Assembly (NCBI RefSeq): GCF_001570365.1
Contig: NZ_BBYK01000041.1
Location: 87,548 to 151,547 of the forward strand
Direction of reading: 5' to 3'
DNA from: Microtetraspora fusca
Lineage (GTDB): Bacteria > Actinomycetota > Actinomycetes > Streptosporangiales > Streptosporangiaceae
Length of the DNA: 64,000 bases
Positions within the stretch are counted from its first letter, which is position 1; each line of letters opens with the position of its first letter. The position numbers and the translations under genes were made by a program. The notes beneath the pieces are model-generated. The model saw only the letters and a program-made list of their open reading frames with translations, searched no databases and was not told the origin of the DNA. This document shows positions 15,373-24,063 of the stretch, piece after piece.

Positions 15373-17253
15373 GTGGCGATGATGGGTGGGGGCTACGGCC
15401 CCCAGGTGATGCGGTCTCTCCGGCGTGACAGCTCGGTGACCAAGGAACGGCTCGCGCCCGGCACCGTCCGGCGCATCGCGGGGTACGCCCGGCCGTTCAA
15501 GCGGCAGATCGGCGGCTTCCTCGCGCTGGTGGTGGTCGGCGCGTTGATCGTGGTCGCCAACCCGCTGCTGATGAAGTCGGTCATCGACGACGGCATCGTG
15601 CCGCGCCGGGTCGACGTCGTGGTCTGGCTGGCCGTCGGCATCGCGGCGCTCGCCGTGGTCGACGCGCTGATCGGCCTGGGCCAGCGGTGGTTCTCGGCCC
15701 GCATCGGCGAGGGCCTGATCTACAACCTCCGCACCGAGGTCTTCGACCACGTCCAGCGCATGCCGGTGGCGTTCTTCATGCGGGCGCAGACGGGTGCGCT
15801 GGTGTCCCGGCTCAACACCGACGTCATCGGCGCGCAGCGGGCGCTCACCAGCACCCTGTCGTCCGTGGTCTCCAACGTCGTCAGCCTGGTCGTGGTGCTC
15901 GGCGCCATGCTGGCGTTGTCCTGGCAGATCACCCTGGTCGCCCTCGTCCTGCTGCCGATCTTCATCTTCCCGGCGAAATGGGTCGGGCGCCGCATGTCGG
16001 CCCTCACCCGCGAGCAGATGCAGCTCGACGCCGAGATGAGCTCGATGATGACCGAGCGGTTCAACGTCGCCGGCGCCATGGTGGCCAAGCTGTACGGCAG
16101 GCCCGATGACGAGGCGGTCCACTTCGCCGGGCGGGCCGGACGGGTGCGCGACGTCGGCGTGGTCGTCGCGATGTACGGCGCGGTCTTCCGGATCGCGCTC
16201 GGCCTGGTCGCCGCGCTCGCCACCGCGCTCGTCTACGGGCTCGGCGGCACCCTCGCCGTGAACGGCGCCTTCGAGCTGGGCACGCTGGTCGCCCTCGCCG
16301 CCCTGCTGATGCGGCTGTACGGCCCGCTCACCAGCCTGTCGAACGTCCACGTCGACGTGATGACCGCGCTGGTCAGCTTCGACCGCGTCTTCGAGGTGCT
16401 CGACCTGAAGCCCATGGTCGCGCAGGCGCCCGACGCCCGCCCCGTCCCGGCCGGGCCGGTGACGATCGAGTTCGACGACGTCCACTTCCGCTACCCGGCG
16501 GCGTCCGAGGTGTCGCTGGCCTCGCTCGAATCCGTCGCCCGGCCGGACACCGGCCCGTCGCAGCCGGTGCTGAACGGGGTGTCGTTCACCGCGCGGCCCG
16601 GGGAGCTGGTCGCCCTGGTCGGCCACTCCGGCGCGGGCAAGACCACGATCACGTCGCTGGTCTCCCGCCTCTACGACGTGAACGAGGGCGCCGTCCGGCT
16701 CAACGGACGCGACGTCAGGGACGCCACCATGGACAGCATCAGGGACACGGTCGGCGTCGTCATGCAGGACTCGCACCTGTTCCACGACACGATCGGCAAC
16801 AACCTGCGCTACGCCCGGCCGGAGGCGACCGACGAGGAGATCTGGGAGGCGCTGCGGGCGGCGCAGATCGGCGACCTCGTGAGCGCGCTCCCCGAGGGGC
16901 TGGACACGGTCGTCGGCGACCGCGGGTACCGGCTCTCCGGCGGCGAGAAGCAACGGGTCGCGCTGGCCAGGCTGCTGCTCAAGGCCCCCAGCGTCGTCGT
17001 GCTGGACGAGGCCACCGCCCACCTCGACTCCGAGTCCGAGGCGGCGGTGCAGACGGCGCTGAAGATCGCGCTCGCCGGCCGTACCTCGCTCGTGATCGCG
17101 CACCGGCTTTCCACGATCAGGGAGGCCGACACGATCCTGGTGATTCAGGACGGCCAGGTCGTCGAGCGGGGCGGCCACGACGAGCTGCTCGCCCGCGACG
17201 GCGCCTACGCCGAGCTCTACCGGACCCAGTTCACAGGTAGCCCAGACGCGTGA
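15373..17253 (+). CDS. Fused ABC exporter (TMD-NBD half-transporter)
   Basis: Type IV (MsbA/LmrA-like) exporter half-transporter that should dimerise in the membrane. Six helices occupy about 40-310, beginning with IGGFLALVVVGALIVV. The nucleotide-binding domain follows: Walker A GHSGAGKT, Q-loop VVMQDSH, signature LSGGEKQRV, Walker B VVVLDEATAHLD, switch His in IAHRLST. The start is ambiguous: ATG 15367 overlaps the GGGAGG ribosome site, whereas GTG 15373 is spaced 6 nt from it, so I prefer GTG. The loop SEVSLASLESVARPDTG before Walker A is longer than usual. Substrate unknown. Its 3' end overlaps the convergent sulfotransferase gene by 23 bp. Confidence 0.92.
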   Translation: MAMMGGGYGPQVMRSLRRDSSVTKERLAPGTVRRIAGYARPFKRQIGGFLALVVVGALIVVANPLLMKSVIDDGIVPRRVDVVVWLAVGIAALAVVDALIGLGQRWFSARIGEGLIYNLRTEVFDHVQRMPVAFFMRAQTGALVSRLNTDVIGAQRALTSTLSSVVSNVVSLVVVLGAMLALSWQITLVALVLLPIFIFPAKWVGRRMSALTREQMQLDAEMSSMMTERFNVAGAMVAKLYGRPDDEAVHFAGRAGRVRDVGVVVAMYGAVFRIALGLVAALATALVYGLGGTLAVNGAFELGTLVALAALLMRLYGPLTSLSNVHVDVMTALVSFDRVFEVLDLKPMVAQAPDARPVPAGPVTIEFDDVHFRYPAASEVSLASLESVARPDTGPSQPVLNGVSFTARPGELVALVGHSGAGKTTITSLVSRLYDVNEGAVRLNGRDVRDATMDSIRDTVGVVMQDSHLFHDTIGNNLRYARPEATDEEIWEALRAAQIGDLVSALPEGLDTVVGDRGYRLSGGEKQRVALARLLLKAPSVVVLDEATAHLDSESEAAVQTALKIALAGRTSLVIAHRLSTIREADTILVIQDGQVVERGGHDELLARDGAYAELYRTQFTGSPDA

Positions 17254-18109
17254 GCTCCTCGCGCGCCACCTTCTCGGCCAGCGCGAGATCGGTGGCGGAC
17301 AGCCGCGCCCGCCACGCCCCGGCAGGCGAGGGCGCCGTGCCGTACAGGGCGACCGAGGAGAGCGGGGCGGAGAGGAACTCCGACGTCGCCGCCACGGCCT
17401 CGCCCGGCTCGGCCAGCACGTCCTCGTAGCGGAGCGTCAGCAACTGCTCACGCGGCAGCTCCCTGCGCAGGGTCGCGTTGAGCCGTACGGCGGCCCGCCA
17501 GCGCAGGGCGCACTTGCCCGCGGCGGGCATCTTCAGCCAGCGCTCCCGATGCTCGGCCGACCGCACACCGAGGAAGGCGCTGGGGAACTCGGCGTCCTCG
17601 CTGAGCATGTGGGGGCGGAACCAGGCCATGCACGCGGGGTCGGCCAGCATGTCGGCGACCACGTCCCGGCCGTCCCTGATGACCTGGACGAACCTGGCGT
17701 CGGGGAACGCCTGGAGCAGCACCGGCGCGCTGTAGAGCAGGTCGGGCCCGGCGTCGCCGAACACCGCGGGCGCCGGGTCCCGCACGCACGGGCCGTCCCC
17801 GACGACGCCGCTCGCCTCCCGGCAGGCGGCGGGGCACCCGGCGCAGGCGTCCGGGCCGATCCGCCACGCCTCCGCCAGCGCGTCCCTGATCACGCTCGGC
17901 GCGCCGCCGCTGCGCGCGATCGACGGCCGGCGCGCGAACGCGTAGACGACGCGGGCGACGGCGGGGCGGCCCATCGTCACGTGGAAGCCGGCGGAACGTT
18001 TCAGCACGCGGGCCAGCAGGTCGGCCCCGGAATGCGGAGCGCCGAGCACGAACACCGGACGATGGACCTTGACGCCGTTGACAACCAGGATGTGTGTCGG
18101 AGGTCGCAT
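17231..18109 (-). CDS. Sulfotransferase-family protein
   Basis: Predicted PAPS-dependent sulfotransferase, 292 residues. The 5'-phosphosulfate loop LGAPHSGADLL lies at 22-32, and the 3'-phosphate region is FVQVIRDGRDVVADM. Residues TLRYEDVLAEPGEAV match the common LRYEDLxxxP element. An unusual insert at 89-108 has four cysteines (C-x2-C-x3-C-x11-C), which could bind a metal or form disulfides. The start is ATG 18109; an upstream in-frame start at 18265 would run through the divergent LdcA gene and adds a low-complexity leader. Acceptor substrate is unknown. Cytoplasmic. Confidence 0.8.
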   Translation of the reverse strand: MRPPTHILVVNGVKVHRPVFVLGAPHSGADLLARVLKRSAGFHVTMGRPAVARVVYAFARRPSIARSGGAPSVIRDALAEAWRIGPDACAGCPAACREASGVVGDGPCVRDPAPAVFGDAGPDLLYSAPVLLQAFPDARFVQVIRDGRDVVADMLADPACMAWFRPHMLSEDAEFPSAFLGVRSAEHRERWLKMPAAGKCALRWRAAVRLNATLRRELPREQLLTLRYEDVLAEPGEAVAATSEFLSAPLSSVALYGTAPSPAGAWRARLSATDLALAEKVAREELTRLGYL

Positions 18110-18170
18110 AGGTACGGCTAGTCTGACACCCTTTGCGAGGTGAACGAACGCAGCGACACCAGGTCGCGTC

Positions 18171-19094
18171 GTGGCTGAACGTCCGCGCCGGCTGCGTCCC
18201 GGTGACACCGTCGCCGTAGTGGCCCCGTCCGGCCCGGTGGATCCCGAGCGGCTGGAACGCGGCACCGGCGTTCTCCGCGGGCTCGGCCTCGACGTGATCG
18301 TCGGTTCGCGGGCGCTCGGCAGTCAGGGGTTCCTCGCCGGGCCCGACTCCGCCCGGGTCGCCGACCTCCAGGCCGCCTGGTGCGATCCGCAGGTGTCCGC
18401 GGTGATCTGCGCCAGAGGCGGCTACGGCGCCACCCGGCTGCTCGGGGCGCTGGACTGGGACGCGATGCGCGCCGCCGGGCCGAAGATCCTGCTCGGGTCG
18501 AGCGACGTCACCGCGCTCCACCGGGCGTTCGCCGCGGAGCTCGGCGTCGCGACGCTCTTCGGCCCGATGCCCGCCTGCTCCCTCCTCGGCGTCCCGGAGG
18601 GCCCCGAGCCGGAGACGCTGGCCCGGCTGCGCGCGGCGCTGTTCGCGGGCGAGCGGCCCGAGCCCGTCCACGGGGACCGCGTCCTCCTCCAGGGCCGGGC
18701 CGAGGGCCCGCTGGGCGGCGGTAACCTCAGCCTGCTCGCCGCCCTCTGCGGCACGCCGTACGGCTTCCGCGCGGACGGCCACATCGTCGTCCTGGAGGAC
18801 GTGGGGGAGGCGCCGTACCGGATCGACCGGATGCTGACGCAGCTCCTGCAGACGGGCGTCCTGGACGGCGCGGCGGGGTTCGCGCTCGGGTCGTGGACGC
18901 ACTGCGGGGACCCGGACGAGGTGCTCGACGTCGTGGCCGAGCGGCTGGCCCCGCTCGGGGTCCCGATGGTCGCCGGCCTCCCCATCGGCCACGGCTCACC
19001 ACAATTCAGTGTGTGGATGGAGGCGGATGGGGTTATTGATACGCAATCGTGTTCTCTGACCGGCCTTTTCCGCGATCCGGAGAGGGCACCCTGA
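18171..19094 (+). CDS. ldcA: LD-carboxypeptidase (peptidase S66)
   Basis: Cuts the terminal D-alanine from murein tetrapeptides during peptidoglycan recycling. N-terminal Rossmann-like half starts LRPGDTVAVVAPSGPV. The nucleophile is Ser111 in GSSDVT, with Glu209 (LEDVGEAPYRIDRM) and His274 (LPIGHGSPQ) completing the S66 Ser-His-Glu triad. The ARGGYGATRLL loop shapes the substrate site. 307 residues, no signal peptide, so cytoplasmic. The GTG start at 18171 is 61 bp from the divergent sulfotransferase gene. A family member that instead degrades microcin C-like compounds (MccF) cannot be excluded. Confidence 0.88.
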   Translation: MAERPRRLRPGDTVAVVAPSGPVDPERLERGTGVLRGLGLDVIVGSRALGSQGFLAGPDSARVADLQAAWCDPQVSAVICARGGYGATRLLGALDWDAMRAAGPKILLGSSDVTALHRAFAAELGVATLFGPMPACSLLGVPEGPEPETLARLRAALFAGERPEPVHGDRVLLQGRAEGPLGGGNLSLLAALCGTPYGFRADGHIVVLEDVGEAPYRIDRMLTQLLQTGVLDGAAGFALGSWTHCGDPDEVLDVVAERLAPLGVPMVAGLPIGHGSPQFSVWMEADGVIDTQSCSLTGLFRDPERAP

Positions 19095-19137
19095 AACGCG
19101 CCCGGAAAAATCCTGGCGCGGCTGGAGGGATGGTGCT

Positions 19138-20094
19138 TTGGGACTCTTGCGGCGACTGCGCGGCCGGAAGCGGCCTGACCTTCCCGCACCGAGATCCGTC
19201 GAGGACGTCGACCTCGACTCCCTGCTCGCCCTGGTCGCCGAGACCATGGGCTTCACCTGCTCGTTCGCCCCGGACGGGACGTCCCTGACGATGGGGTCCC
19301 CGCCGCCCGGAAACGGCCGTGACGACCGGCCGGGCGAGGTGCGGGTGGTCAACCTGGTCGGGCTGCGGCGCGAGGCCGCCCGCCGGTCCCGTGAGGACTG
19401 GCCGATGCTGGTCTCCGAGCACCTCGCCCACGCCGTGTCGGGCGAGCCGTTCGACGCGTGCAACCTGGCGCCGATCCGGCCGCTGCTGCGCACCCGGGTG
19501 CGCGCCGCCGACGACCCGGCGATCCCCGACCCGTCCCGCATCATCGGCCGCCACCTCAGCGCCGACCTGATCGAGGTGCTCACCGTCGGAGCCCGGCCGG
19601 TACGCCCGGAGGAGGCGTTCTGCTGGCCCATCCCCCCGGCCGAGGCGCTCGACGTCGCCGTGGCCAACGCCCTGGCCGACGAGCGGCCCGCGGTGTCGCG
19701 GATCGACCTCGGCGGGGTGCGGGCGGGGCTGCTCGCCGCGCCCAGCGCGGCGGCCCACCTGCGCAGCCTGGAGCGCTACGTGCCGGTCCCCGACGACGGC
19801 ATGCTGGTCGCGCTGCCCCACCCCGGCGTGCTGGCCCTCCACCCCGTGGACGGCATCGGCGTGGTGCGCGCGATCGAGCGGCTGCGGATCTTCGCTCAGC
19901 GGGAGTACGACGAGCGGCGCGACGGGCTCAGCCCCCACGTCTACTGGTGGCACATCGACGCCGGGCACGGGTGGCGGCTCACCCGCATCCAGGCGGACGT
20001 GATCGCGCAGGACGGCCAGACCCGCCTCGTCATCGCGCCGCCGCCGGAGTTCGCCCGGCTGCTGGCCAGGATCGCCGGCCAGGCCCGGCCCTGA
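19138..20094 (+). CDS. Conserved hypothetical protein, cytoplasmic
   Basis: A 318-residue soluble protein I do not recognise. It lacks a signal peptide and membrane helices. Features: basic N-terminus GLLRRLRGRKRP, a central stretch rich in charged helices, and a strand-rich C-terminal part (VPDDGMLVALPHPGVLALHPV, then VYWWHID and LVIAPPPEFARLL). Layout is reminiscent of DUF1444-type proteins, but I would not assign it. The start is a TTG supported by GGAGGGA at 19124-19130 with 7-nt spacing; an ATG at 19130 is out of frame. It follows ldcA after 43 bp on the same strand. Confidence 0.7.
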   Translation: MGLLRRLRGRKRPDLPAPRSVEDVDLDSLLALVAETMGFTCSFAPDGTSLTMGSPPPGNGRDDRPGEVRVVNLVGLRREAARRSREDWPMLVSEHLAHAVSGEPFDACNLAPIRPLLRTRVRAADDPAIPDPSRIIGRHLSADLIEVLTVGARPVRPEEAFCWPIPPAEALDVAVANALADERPAVSRIDLGGVRAGLLAAPSAAAHLRSLERYVPVPDDGMLVALPHPGVLALHPVDGIGVVRAIERLRIFAQREYDERRDGLSPHVYWWHIDAGHGWRLTRIQADVIAQDGQTRLVIAPPPEFARLLARIAGQARP

Positions 20095-20130
20095 GACACC
20101 GGGCCCTGAGAGACCGGGCCCTGAGCCCGG
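20087..20130 (+). repeat. 15-bp tandem repeat carrying a terminator-like hairpin
   Basis: GGCCCTGAGACACCG (20087-20101) is followed by GGCCCTGAGAGACCG (20102-20116) and a third partial unit. The first copy contains the stop codon of the upstream gene. CCGGGC at 20114-20119 pairs with GCCCGG at 20125-20130, giving a short hairpin between two convergent genes. Confidence 0.5.
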
Positions 20131-20139
20131 GGCCGGGGG

Positions 20140-21945
20140 TCAGAGGCTGAGGGCCTGCGCGGTGTGGATCAGCGGCACGTGGCTGAACGCCTGCGGGAAG
20201 TTGCCCGCCAGCCGGCCCCGGCGCGGGTCGTACTCCTCGGCGAGCAGGCCGACGTCGTTGCGCAGGGACAGCAGCCGCTCGAACAGCTCGACCGCCTCCT
20301 TCCTGCGGCCCACCATCGCCCGCGCCTCGGCCAGCCAGAAGCTGCAGGCGAGGAACGCGCCCTCGCCGCCCGGCAGGCCGTCCACCGGGTTGTCCTCGGC
20401 GGTCGGATAGCGCAGCACGAAGCCGTCCGCCATCAGCTCGCGCTCGATCGCCTCGATCGTGGAGTGCACCCGGGGGTCCTGCGGCGGGAGGAATCCGACG
20501 ATCGGGATCATCAGCAGCGCCGCGTCCAGCTCGCGTGAGCCGTACGACTGGGTGAAGGTGCCGCGCTCGGAGTCGTAGCCCTTGTGGCACACCTCGGCGT
20601 GGATGCGGTCGCGCAGCGCCGCCCAGCGCTCGATCGGGCCGGTGCGCTCCAGCTCGCGGACCAGGCGGACGGCGCGGTCGGCGGCCACCCACGCCATGAC
20701 CTTGGAGTGGACGAAGTGCCGCCGGGGGCCGCGGACCTCCCACAGGCCCTCGTCCGGCCGCTCCCACCCGCTCTCCAGGAAGTCCATCAGCTTGCGCACC
20801 AGCGACCAGGCGTGGCTGTTGGGCGGCAGGCCCCCGCGGCGGGCGACGTACAGGGAGTTGACCACCTCGCCGTAGACGTCGAGCTGGAGCTGGCCCGCCG
20901 CGCCGTTCCCGATGCGGACCGGGCGGGACTCCTCGTAGCCCGAGAGCCAGTCGAGCGTCATCTCGGGCAGCCGCCGCTCGCCGGCCACGCCGTACATGAT
21001 CTGCAGGTCCTCGGCGCGGCCGGCGATGGCGCGCAGCAGCCACTCGCGCCAGGCGCGGGCCTCGTCGAGATAGCCGGTGCCGACGAGGGCGTCGAGGGTC
21101 ATCGTGGCGTCGCGCAGCCAGCAGTAGCGGTAGTCCCAGTTGCGCACGCCGCCGAAGTCCTCCGGCAGCGAGGTCGTGGGGGCGGCGACGATGCCGCCGG
21201 TCGGGGAGTAGGTCAGCGCCTTGAGGGTGATCAGCGAGCGGACCACCGCGTCACGCCATCGCCCCTGGTAGTCGCAGGTGGAGACCCACTCCTTCCAGAG
21301 TTGCTCGGTCTCCGTCAACTGCTCGAACGCGTCGATGCGCTCGGGGGCCTCCAGATGGGAGGGGTGCCAGGTGAACACGAACGGCACCCGGTCCCCGGCC
21401 GAGACGGTGAAGGTCCCGGTGTGGCGGTAGTCGCCGCCCTTCAGCGGGACGCCGGAGTGCAGCCACACCGAGTCGGGCCCGCCGACGGCCAGCAGGTGGC
21501 CGTCCACGCGGCGGACCCAGGGCACGATCCGGCCGTAGTCGAAGCGGATGCGGATCTCGGTGGCCATCTCGACGCTGCCCGACAGGCACTCGACGATCCG
21601 GACCAGGTCGGGGTTGGACTGCCGGGGCGGCATGAAGTCGATCACCTTGACCGCGCCGGTCGGCGTCTCCCACACGGTCTCCAGGATCAGTGTCTCGTCC
21701 CGGTAGGACCGCCGGGTGGCCATGGGCTCCGGTTCGCCCCCGTGGCCTCGGCCGCCCGGGCCGTTCCCGCCGAAGGCGCTCGCGGGGGCGAGCTTCCAGC
21801 GGCCGTTTGAGGCGTCGCCGAGGAGCGCGGCGAAGCAGGCGGGGGAGTCGAACCTGGGGAGGCAGAGCCAGTCGATCGAGCCGTTCCGCCCCACGAGGGC
21901 GGCGGACTGCATGTCTCCGATGAGCGCGTAGTCCTCGATCCGCAT
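20140..21945 (-). CDS. Glycoside hydrolase family 15 (trehalase/glucoamylase type)
   Basis: Cytoplasmic GH15 enzyme of the group that includes mycobacterial trehalase and bacterial glucoamylase-like proteins. 601 residues. An N-terminal beta-domain starts MRIEDYALIGDMQSAALV and has the typical GSIDWLCLPRFDS. An (alpha/alpha)6 barrel begins near the signature FGGVRNWDYRYCWLRDATMT. The C-terminus holds AGNFPQAFSHVPLIHTA. I chose ATG 21945; a GTG at 21954 is also in frame, but a -10 box 7 nt before the ATG predicts a leaderless start there. Substrate is probably trehalose or an alpha-glucan. It lies 10 nt downstream of the yczE-like gene. Confidence 0.9.
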   Translation of the reverse strand: MRIEDYALIGDMQSAALVGRNGSIDWLCLPRFDSPACFAALLGDASNGRWKLAPASAFGGNGPGGRGHGGEPEPMATRRSYRDETLILETVWETPTGAVKVIDFMPPRQSNPDLVRIVECLSGSVEMATEIRIRFDYGRIVPWVRRVDGHLLAVGGPDSVWLHSGVPLKGGDYRHTGTFTVSAGDRVPFVFTWHPSHLEAPERIDAFEQLTETEQLWKEWVSTCDYQGRWRDAVVRSLITLKALTYSPTGGIVAAPTTSLPEDFGGVRNWDYRYCWLRDATMTLDALVGTGYLDEARAWREWLLRAIAGRAEDLQIMYGVAGERRLPEMTLDWLSGYEESRPVRIGNGAAGQLQLDVYGEVVNSLYVARRGGLPPNSHAWSLVRKLMDFLESGWERPDEGLWEVRGPRRHFVHSKVMAWVAADRAVRLVRELERTGPIERWAALRDRIHAEVCHKGYDSERGTFTQSYGSRELDAALLMIPIVGFLPPQDPRVHSTIEAIERELMADGFVLRYPTAEDNPVDGLPGGEGAFLACSFWLAEARAMVGRRKEAVELFERLLSLRNDVGLLAEEYDPRRGRLAGNFPQAFSHVPLIHTAQALSL

Positions 21946-21952
21946 GCGGATC

Positions 21953-21958
21953 ACGCTA
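21953..21958 (-). promoter_or_regulatory. -10 box overlapping the yczE stop codon
   Basis: On the minus strand TAGCGT starts with the TAG stop codon of the yczE-like gene and ends 7 nt before the GH15 ATG, so GH15 can be transcribed independently as a leaderless message. Confidence 0.5.
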
Positions 21959-22573
21959 ATACGTACGGGCGGGAAGGGCGCGCAGAGTTTTCATGAAGAA
22001 CTGGGTCGTCGGTCCGATCGTGAGGGCGAAGATGATCGTCCCGACGCCGACGGTGCCGCCCAGGAGCCAGCCCACGGCGAGCACGCTCAGCTCCACCAGG
22101 GTCCGGGCCACGCGGATGGACAGGCCGAGGCGGTGCAGGCCGGTCATCAGCCCGTCGCGCGGCCCCGGTCCGAAGCCGGCGCCGATGTAGAGGCCGGACG
22201 CGGCGGCGATGCAGACGATGCCGCCGAGCAGGAACGCCCACTTCACCACCCAGAAGGACGGCGCGGGAACCAGCGCCATGGTGGCGTCGGCGCAGGTCCC
22301 GACCACCAGGACGTTGCTGATCGTGCCGAGGCCGGGGCGCTGGCGCAGCGGGATCCACAGCAGCAGCACGAGGGCGCCGACGAGGTTGATGCACAGGCCC
22401 ATCGACCAGCCGGTGCGGATGGACATCCCCTGGTGGAACACCTCCCAGGGGTCGAGGCCGAGCCCGGAGTGGACCAGCAGGCCGATCCCGGCGCCGTAGC
22501 CGGCCAGCCCGACGTACAGCCGCAGGAGCCGGGCCGGCAGGGAACCCGCCCGGGGTAGTGAGAGTTCGCTCAT
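21956..22573 (-). CDS. YczE/YitT-like integral membrane protein
   Basis: A 205-residue membrane protein with five or six helices, for example LLRLYVGLAGYGAGIGLLV, a central WAFLLGGIVCIAAASGLYIG and a C-terminal VGVGTIIFALTIGP. The pattern LGLDPWEVFHQG and GFGPGPRDGLMTGL is typical of the YczE/YitT family. In several bacteria yczE is divergent from, and controlled by, a MocR regulator (YczR); the same arrangement occurs here. The ATG at 22573 (MSELSLPRAG) was chosen; an upstream frame would run into the operator. Transport substrate is unknown; a link to vitamin B6-type compounds is only inferred from the regulator class. Confidence 0.85.
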   Translation of the reverse strand: MSELSLPRAGSLPARLLRLYVGLAGYGAGIGLLVHSGLGLDPWEVFHQGMSIRTGWSMGLCINLVGALVLLLWIPLRQRPGLGTISNVLVVGTCADATMALVPAPSFWVVKWAFLLGGIVCIAAASGLYIGAGFGPGPRDGLMTGLHRLGLSIRVARTLVELSVLAVGWLLGGTVGVGTIIFALTIGPTTQFFMKTLRALPARTY

Positions 22574-22589
22574 AGTGGTTCCATGATCC

Positions 22590-22633
22590 GGGCCATTGAC
22601 TTGCAAATAAAGGGCCAATCGGGACAATTGGCC
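22590..22633. promoter_or_regulatory. YczR/MocR operator between yczE and the regulator gene
   Basis: Three related sites: GGGCCATTG at 22590-22598, GGGCCAATC at 22612-22620 (direct repeat, 22 bp apart, two helical turns), and ATTGGCC at 22627-22633, which forms an inverted repeat with GGCCAAT at 22613-22619. A direct plus inverted arrangement is what MocR dimers are known to use. The last site ends 2 nt before the regulator ATG, so autorepression is likely. Confidence 0.65.
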
Positions 22634-22635
22634 TT

Positions 22636-24063
22636 ATGGACCGATATCTTAGTGCGCGTCAACTGGCTCGCCTCGTCCAGATCCCGCCCGAGACGCGGCC
22701 CTACTACAAGGCACTCGCCGAGTCGGTGCGGTCGCTGATCCTCGACGGCCGCCTCGCCGTACGCGTGCGACTTCCCGCGGAGCGGCACCTCGCCGAGGAG
22801 CTGGGCGTCAGCCGCACCACCGTCACCACCGCCTACGACCGGCTGCGGGAGCAGGGCTATCTGGAGAGCCGCCAGGGGGCCGGAAGCTGGACCGTGCTGC
22901 CCGACCCCGCCGCGCTCGGCGTGGAGGGCCCCTGGGTCGCGCCCGACGACGAGGGACGGCTGCCGCTGCACTGCGCCGCGCCGCCCGCCACGCCGTACCT
23001 GGGGGACGCCATCGCGGCGGCGGCCGAGGCCCACCACCGGTACGCGCTGGGCATGGGCTACGACCCGATCGGCGTCGCGCCGCTGCGGGAGGCCGTCGCC
23101 CGCAGGTACAGCGAGCGCGGCGTCGCCACCCGCCCCGAGCAGATCATGATCACCGCGGGCGCCCAGCACGCCATCCACCTCGTCATGTCACTGCTCGTCG
23201 GCCCGCAGGACCCGGTGCTGGTGGAGTCGCCCACCTTCCCGCACGCCGTCGACGTCGCGCGGCTGCGCGGCGCCCGGCTCGTCCCGGTCGGCATCCAGGA
23301 GGACGGCTGGCACCTCGACCTGCTGGAGTGCGCGCTCCGGCAGTCGGCCGCCCGGCTCGCGTACGTCATCCCGGACTTCCACAATCCCACCGGCCACCTG
23401 ATGGGGGACGAGGACCGGGCCGCGCTGGTGGCCGCCGCGCGCCGCCACGACACGATCCTGCTGGCCGACGAGACCTGGGCCGAGCTGGCGCTCGACGACG
23501 TCGGCCCCCGCAGGCCGATCGCCTCCTTCGACACCGACGGCCGGGTGATCAGCATCGGCTCGGCGTCCAAGCTCTGGTGGGGCGGCCTGCGTGTGGGCTG
23601 GATCCGCGCCACCGCCGCGCTGGTTCGCAGGCTCGCCCTCTTCCGGGCCTCCGTGGACATCTCCGGCGCGATCGTCGAGCAGCTCGCGGTGGCCCACCTG
23701 TTCGACCGGCTGGAGGAGACCCGCGCCGACCGGTGCCGCTCGCTGCGCGCCTCGCGGGCGGCGCTCGTCGCGGCGCTGCGCGCGGACCTGCCCTCGTGGA
23801 CCTTCACGCCGCCGCCCGGAGGCGGCTCGCTGTGGATCAGGCTGGACGCGCCGGTCGCCACCCCGATCTCCGACGCGGCGGCGGCGCGGGGCGTGCGGAT
23901 CGCGCCCGGTCCGTGGTTCGGCGTGGACGGGACGCTCGAACACTACGTCAGGATCCCGTTCACCCAGCCGCCCGACGTCCTCACCGACGCCGTCCGCCGC
24001 ATCGCCGCCGGCACCGGCTCGTACGGCTACCGCCCGGCCGAGCCGCTCACACCGACCCTCTGA
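22636..24063 (+). CDS. MocR-type (GntR-HTH plus aminotransferase) regulator, YczR-like
   Basis: Transcription factor of 475 residues. N-terminal GntR winged helix (about 22-100): LPAERHLAEELGVSRTTVTTAY. A long linker leads to an aminotransferase class I domain that binds PLP: FHNPTGHL, LADETWAEL and the PLP Lys in ISIGSASKLWWGGLRVGW. Such proteins sense PLP or amino-compound adducts and do not act as transaminases. The divergent yczE-like gene and the GGCCAAT sites in the 62-bp gap identify the probable target. Its start lies against the operator with no ribosome site, so the transcript may be leaderless or near-leaderless. The 3' end overlaps the convergent TRIC gene by 17 bp. Confidence 0.93.
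   Translation: MDRYLSARQLARLVQIPPETRPYYKALAESVRSLILDGRLAVRVRLPAERHLAEELGVSRTTVTTAYDRLREQGYLESRQGAGSWTVLPDPAALGVEGPWVAPDDEGRLPLHCAAPPATPYLGDAIAAAAEAHHRYALGMGYDPIGVAPLREAVARRYSERGVATRPEQIMITAGAQHAIHLVMSLLVGPQDPVLVESPTFPHAVDVARLRGARLVPVGIQEDGWHLDLLECALRQSAARLAYVIPDFHNPTGHLMGDEDRAALVAAARRHDTILLADETWAELALDDVGPRRPIASFDTDGRVISIGSASKLWWGGLRVGWIRATAALVRRLALFRASVDISGAIVEQLAVAHLFDRLEETRADRCRSLRASRAALVAALRADLPSWTFTPPPGGGSLWIRLDAPVATPISDAAAARGVRIAPGPWFGVDGTLEHYVRIPFTQPPDVLTDAVRRIAAGTGSYGYRPAEPLTPTL

Noticed and set aside
15013..17178. Very long open frame on the minus strand antisense to the ABC exporter (also 25963-28185, 58489-60225 and others)
   Set aside because: High-GC third positions leave antisense frames open. 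The translations are His/Asp/Gly/Arg-rich with no motifs, while the sense frames hold complete families.
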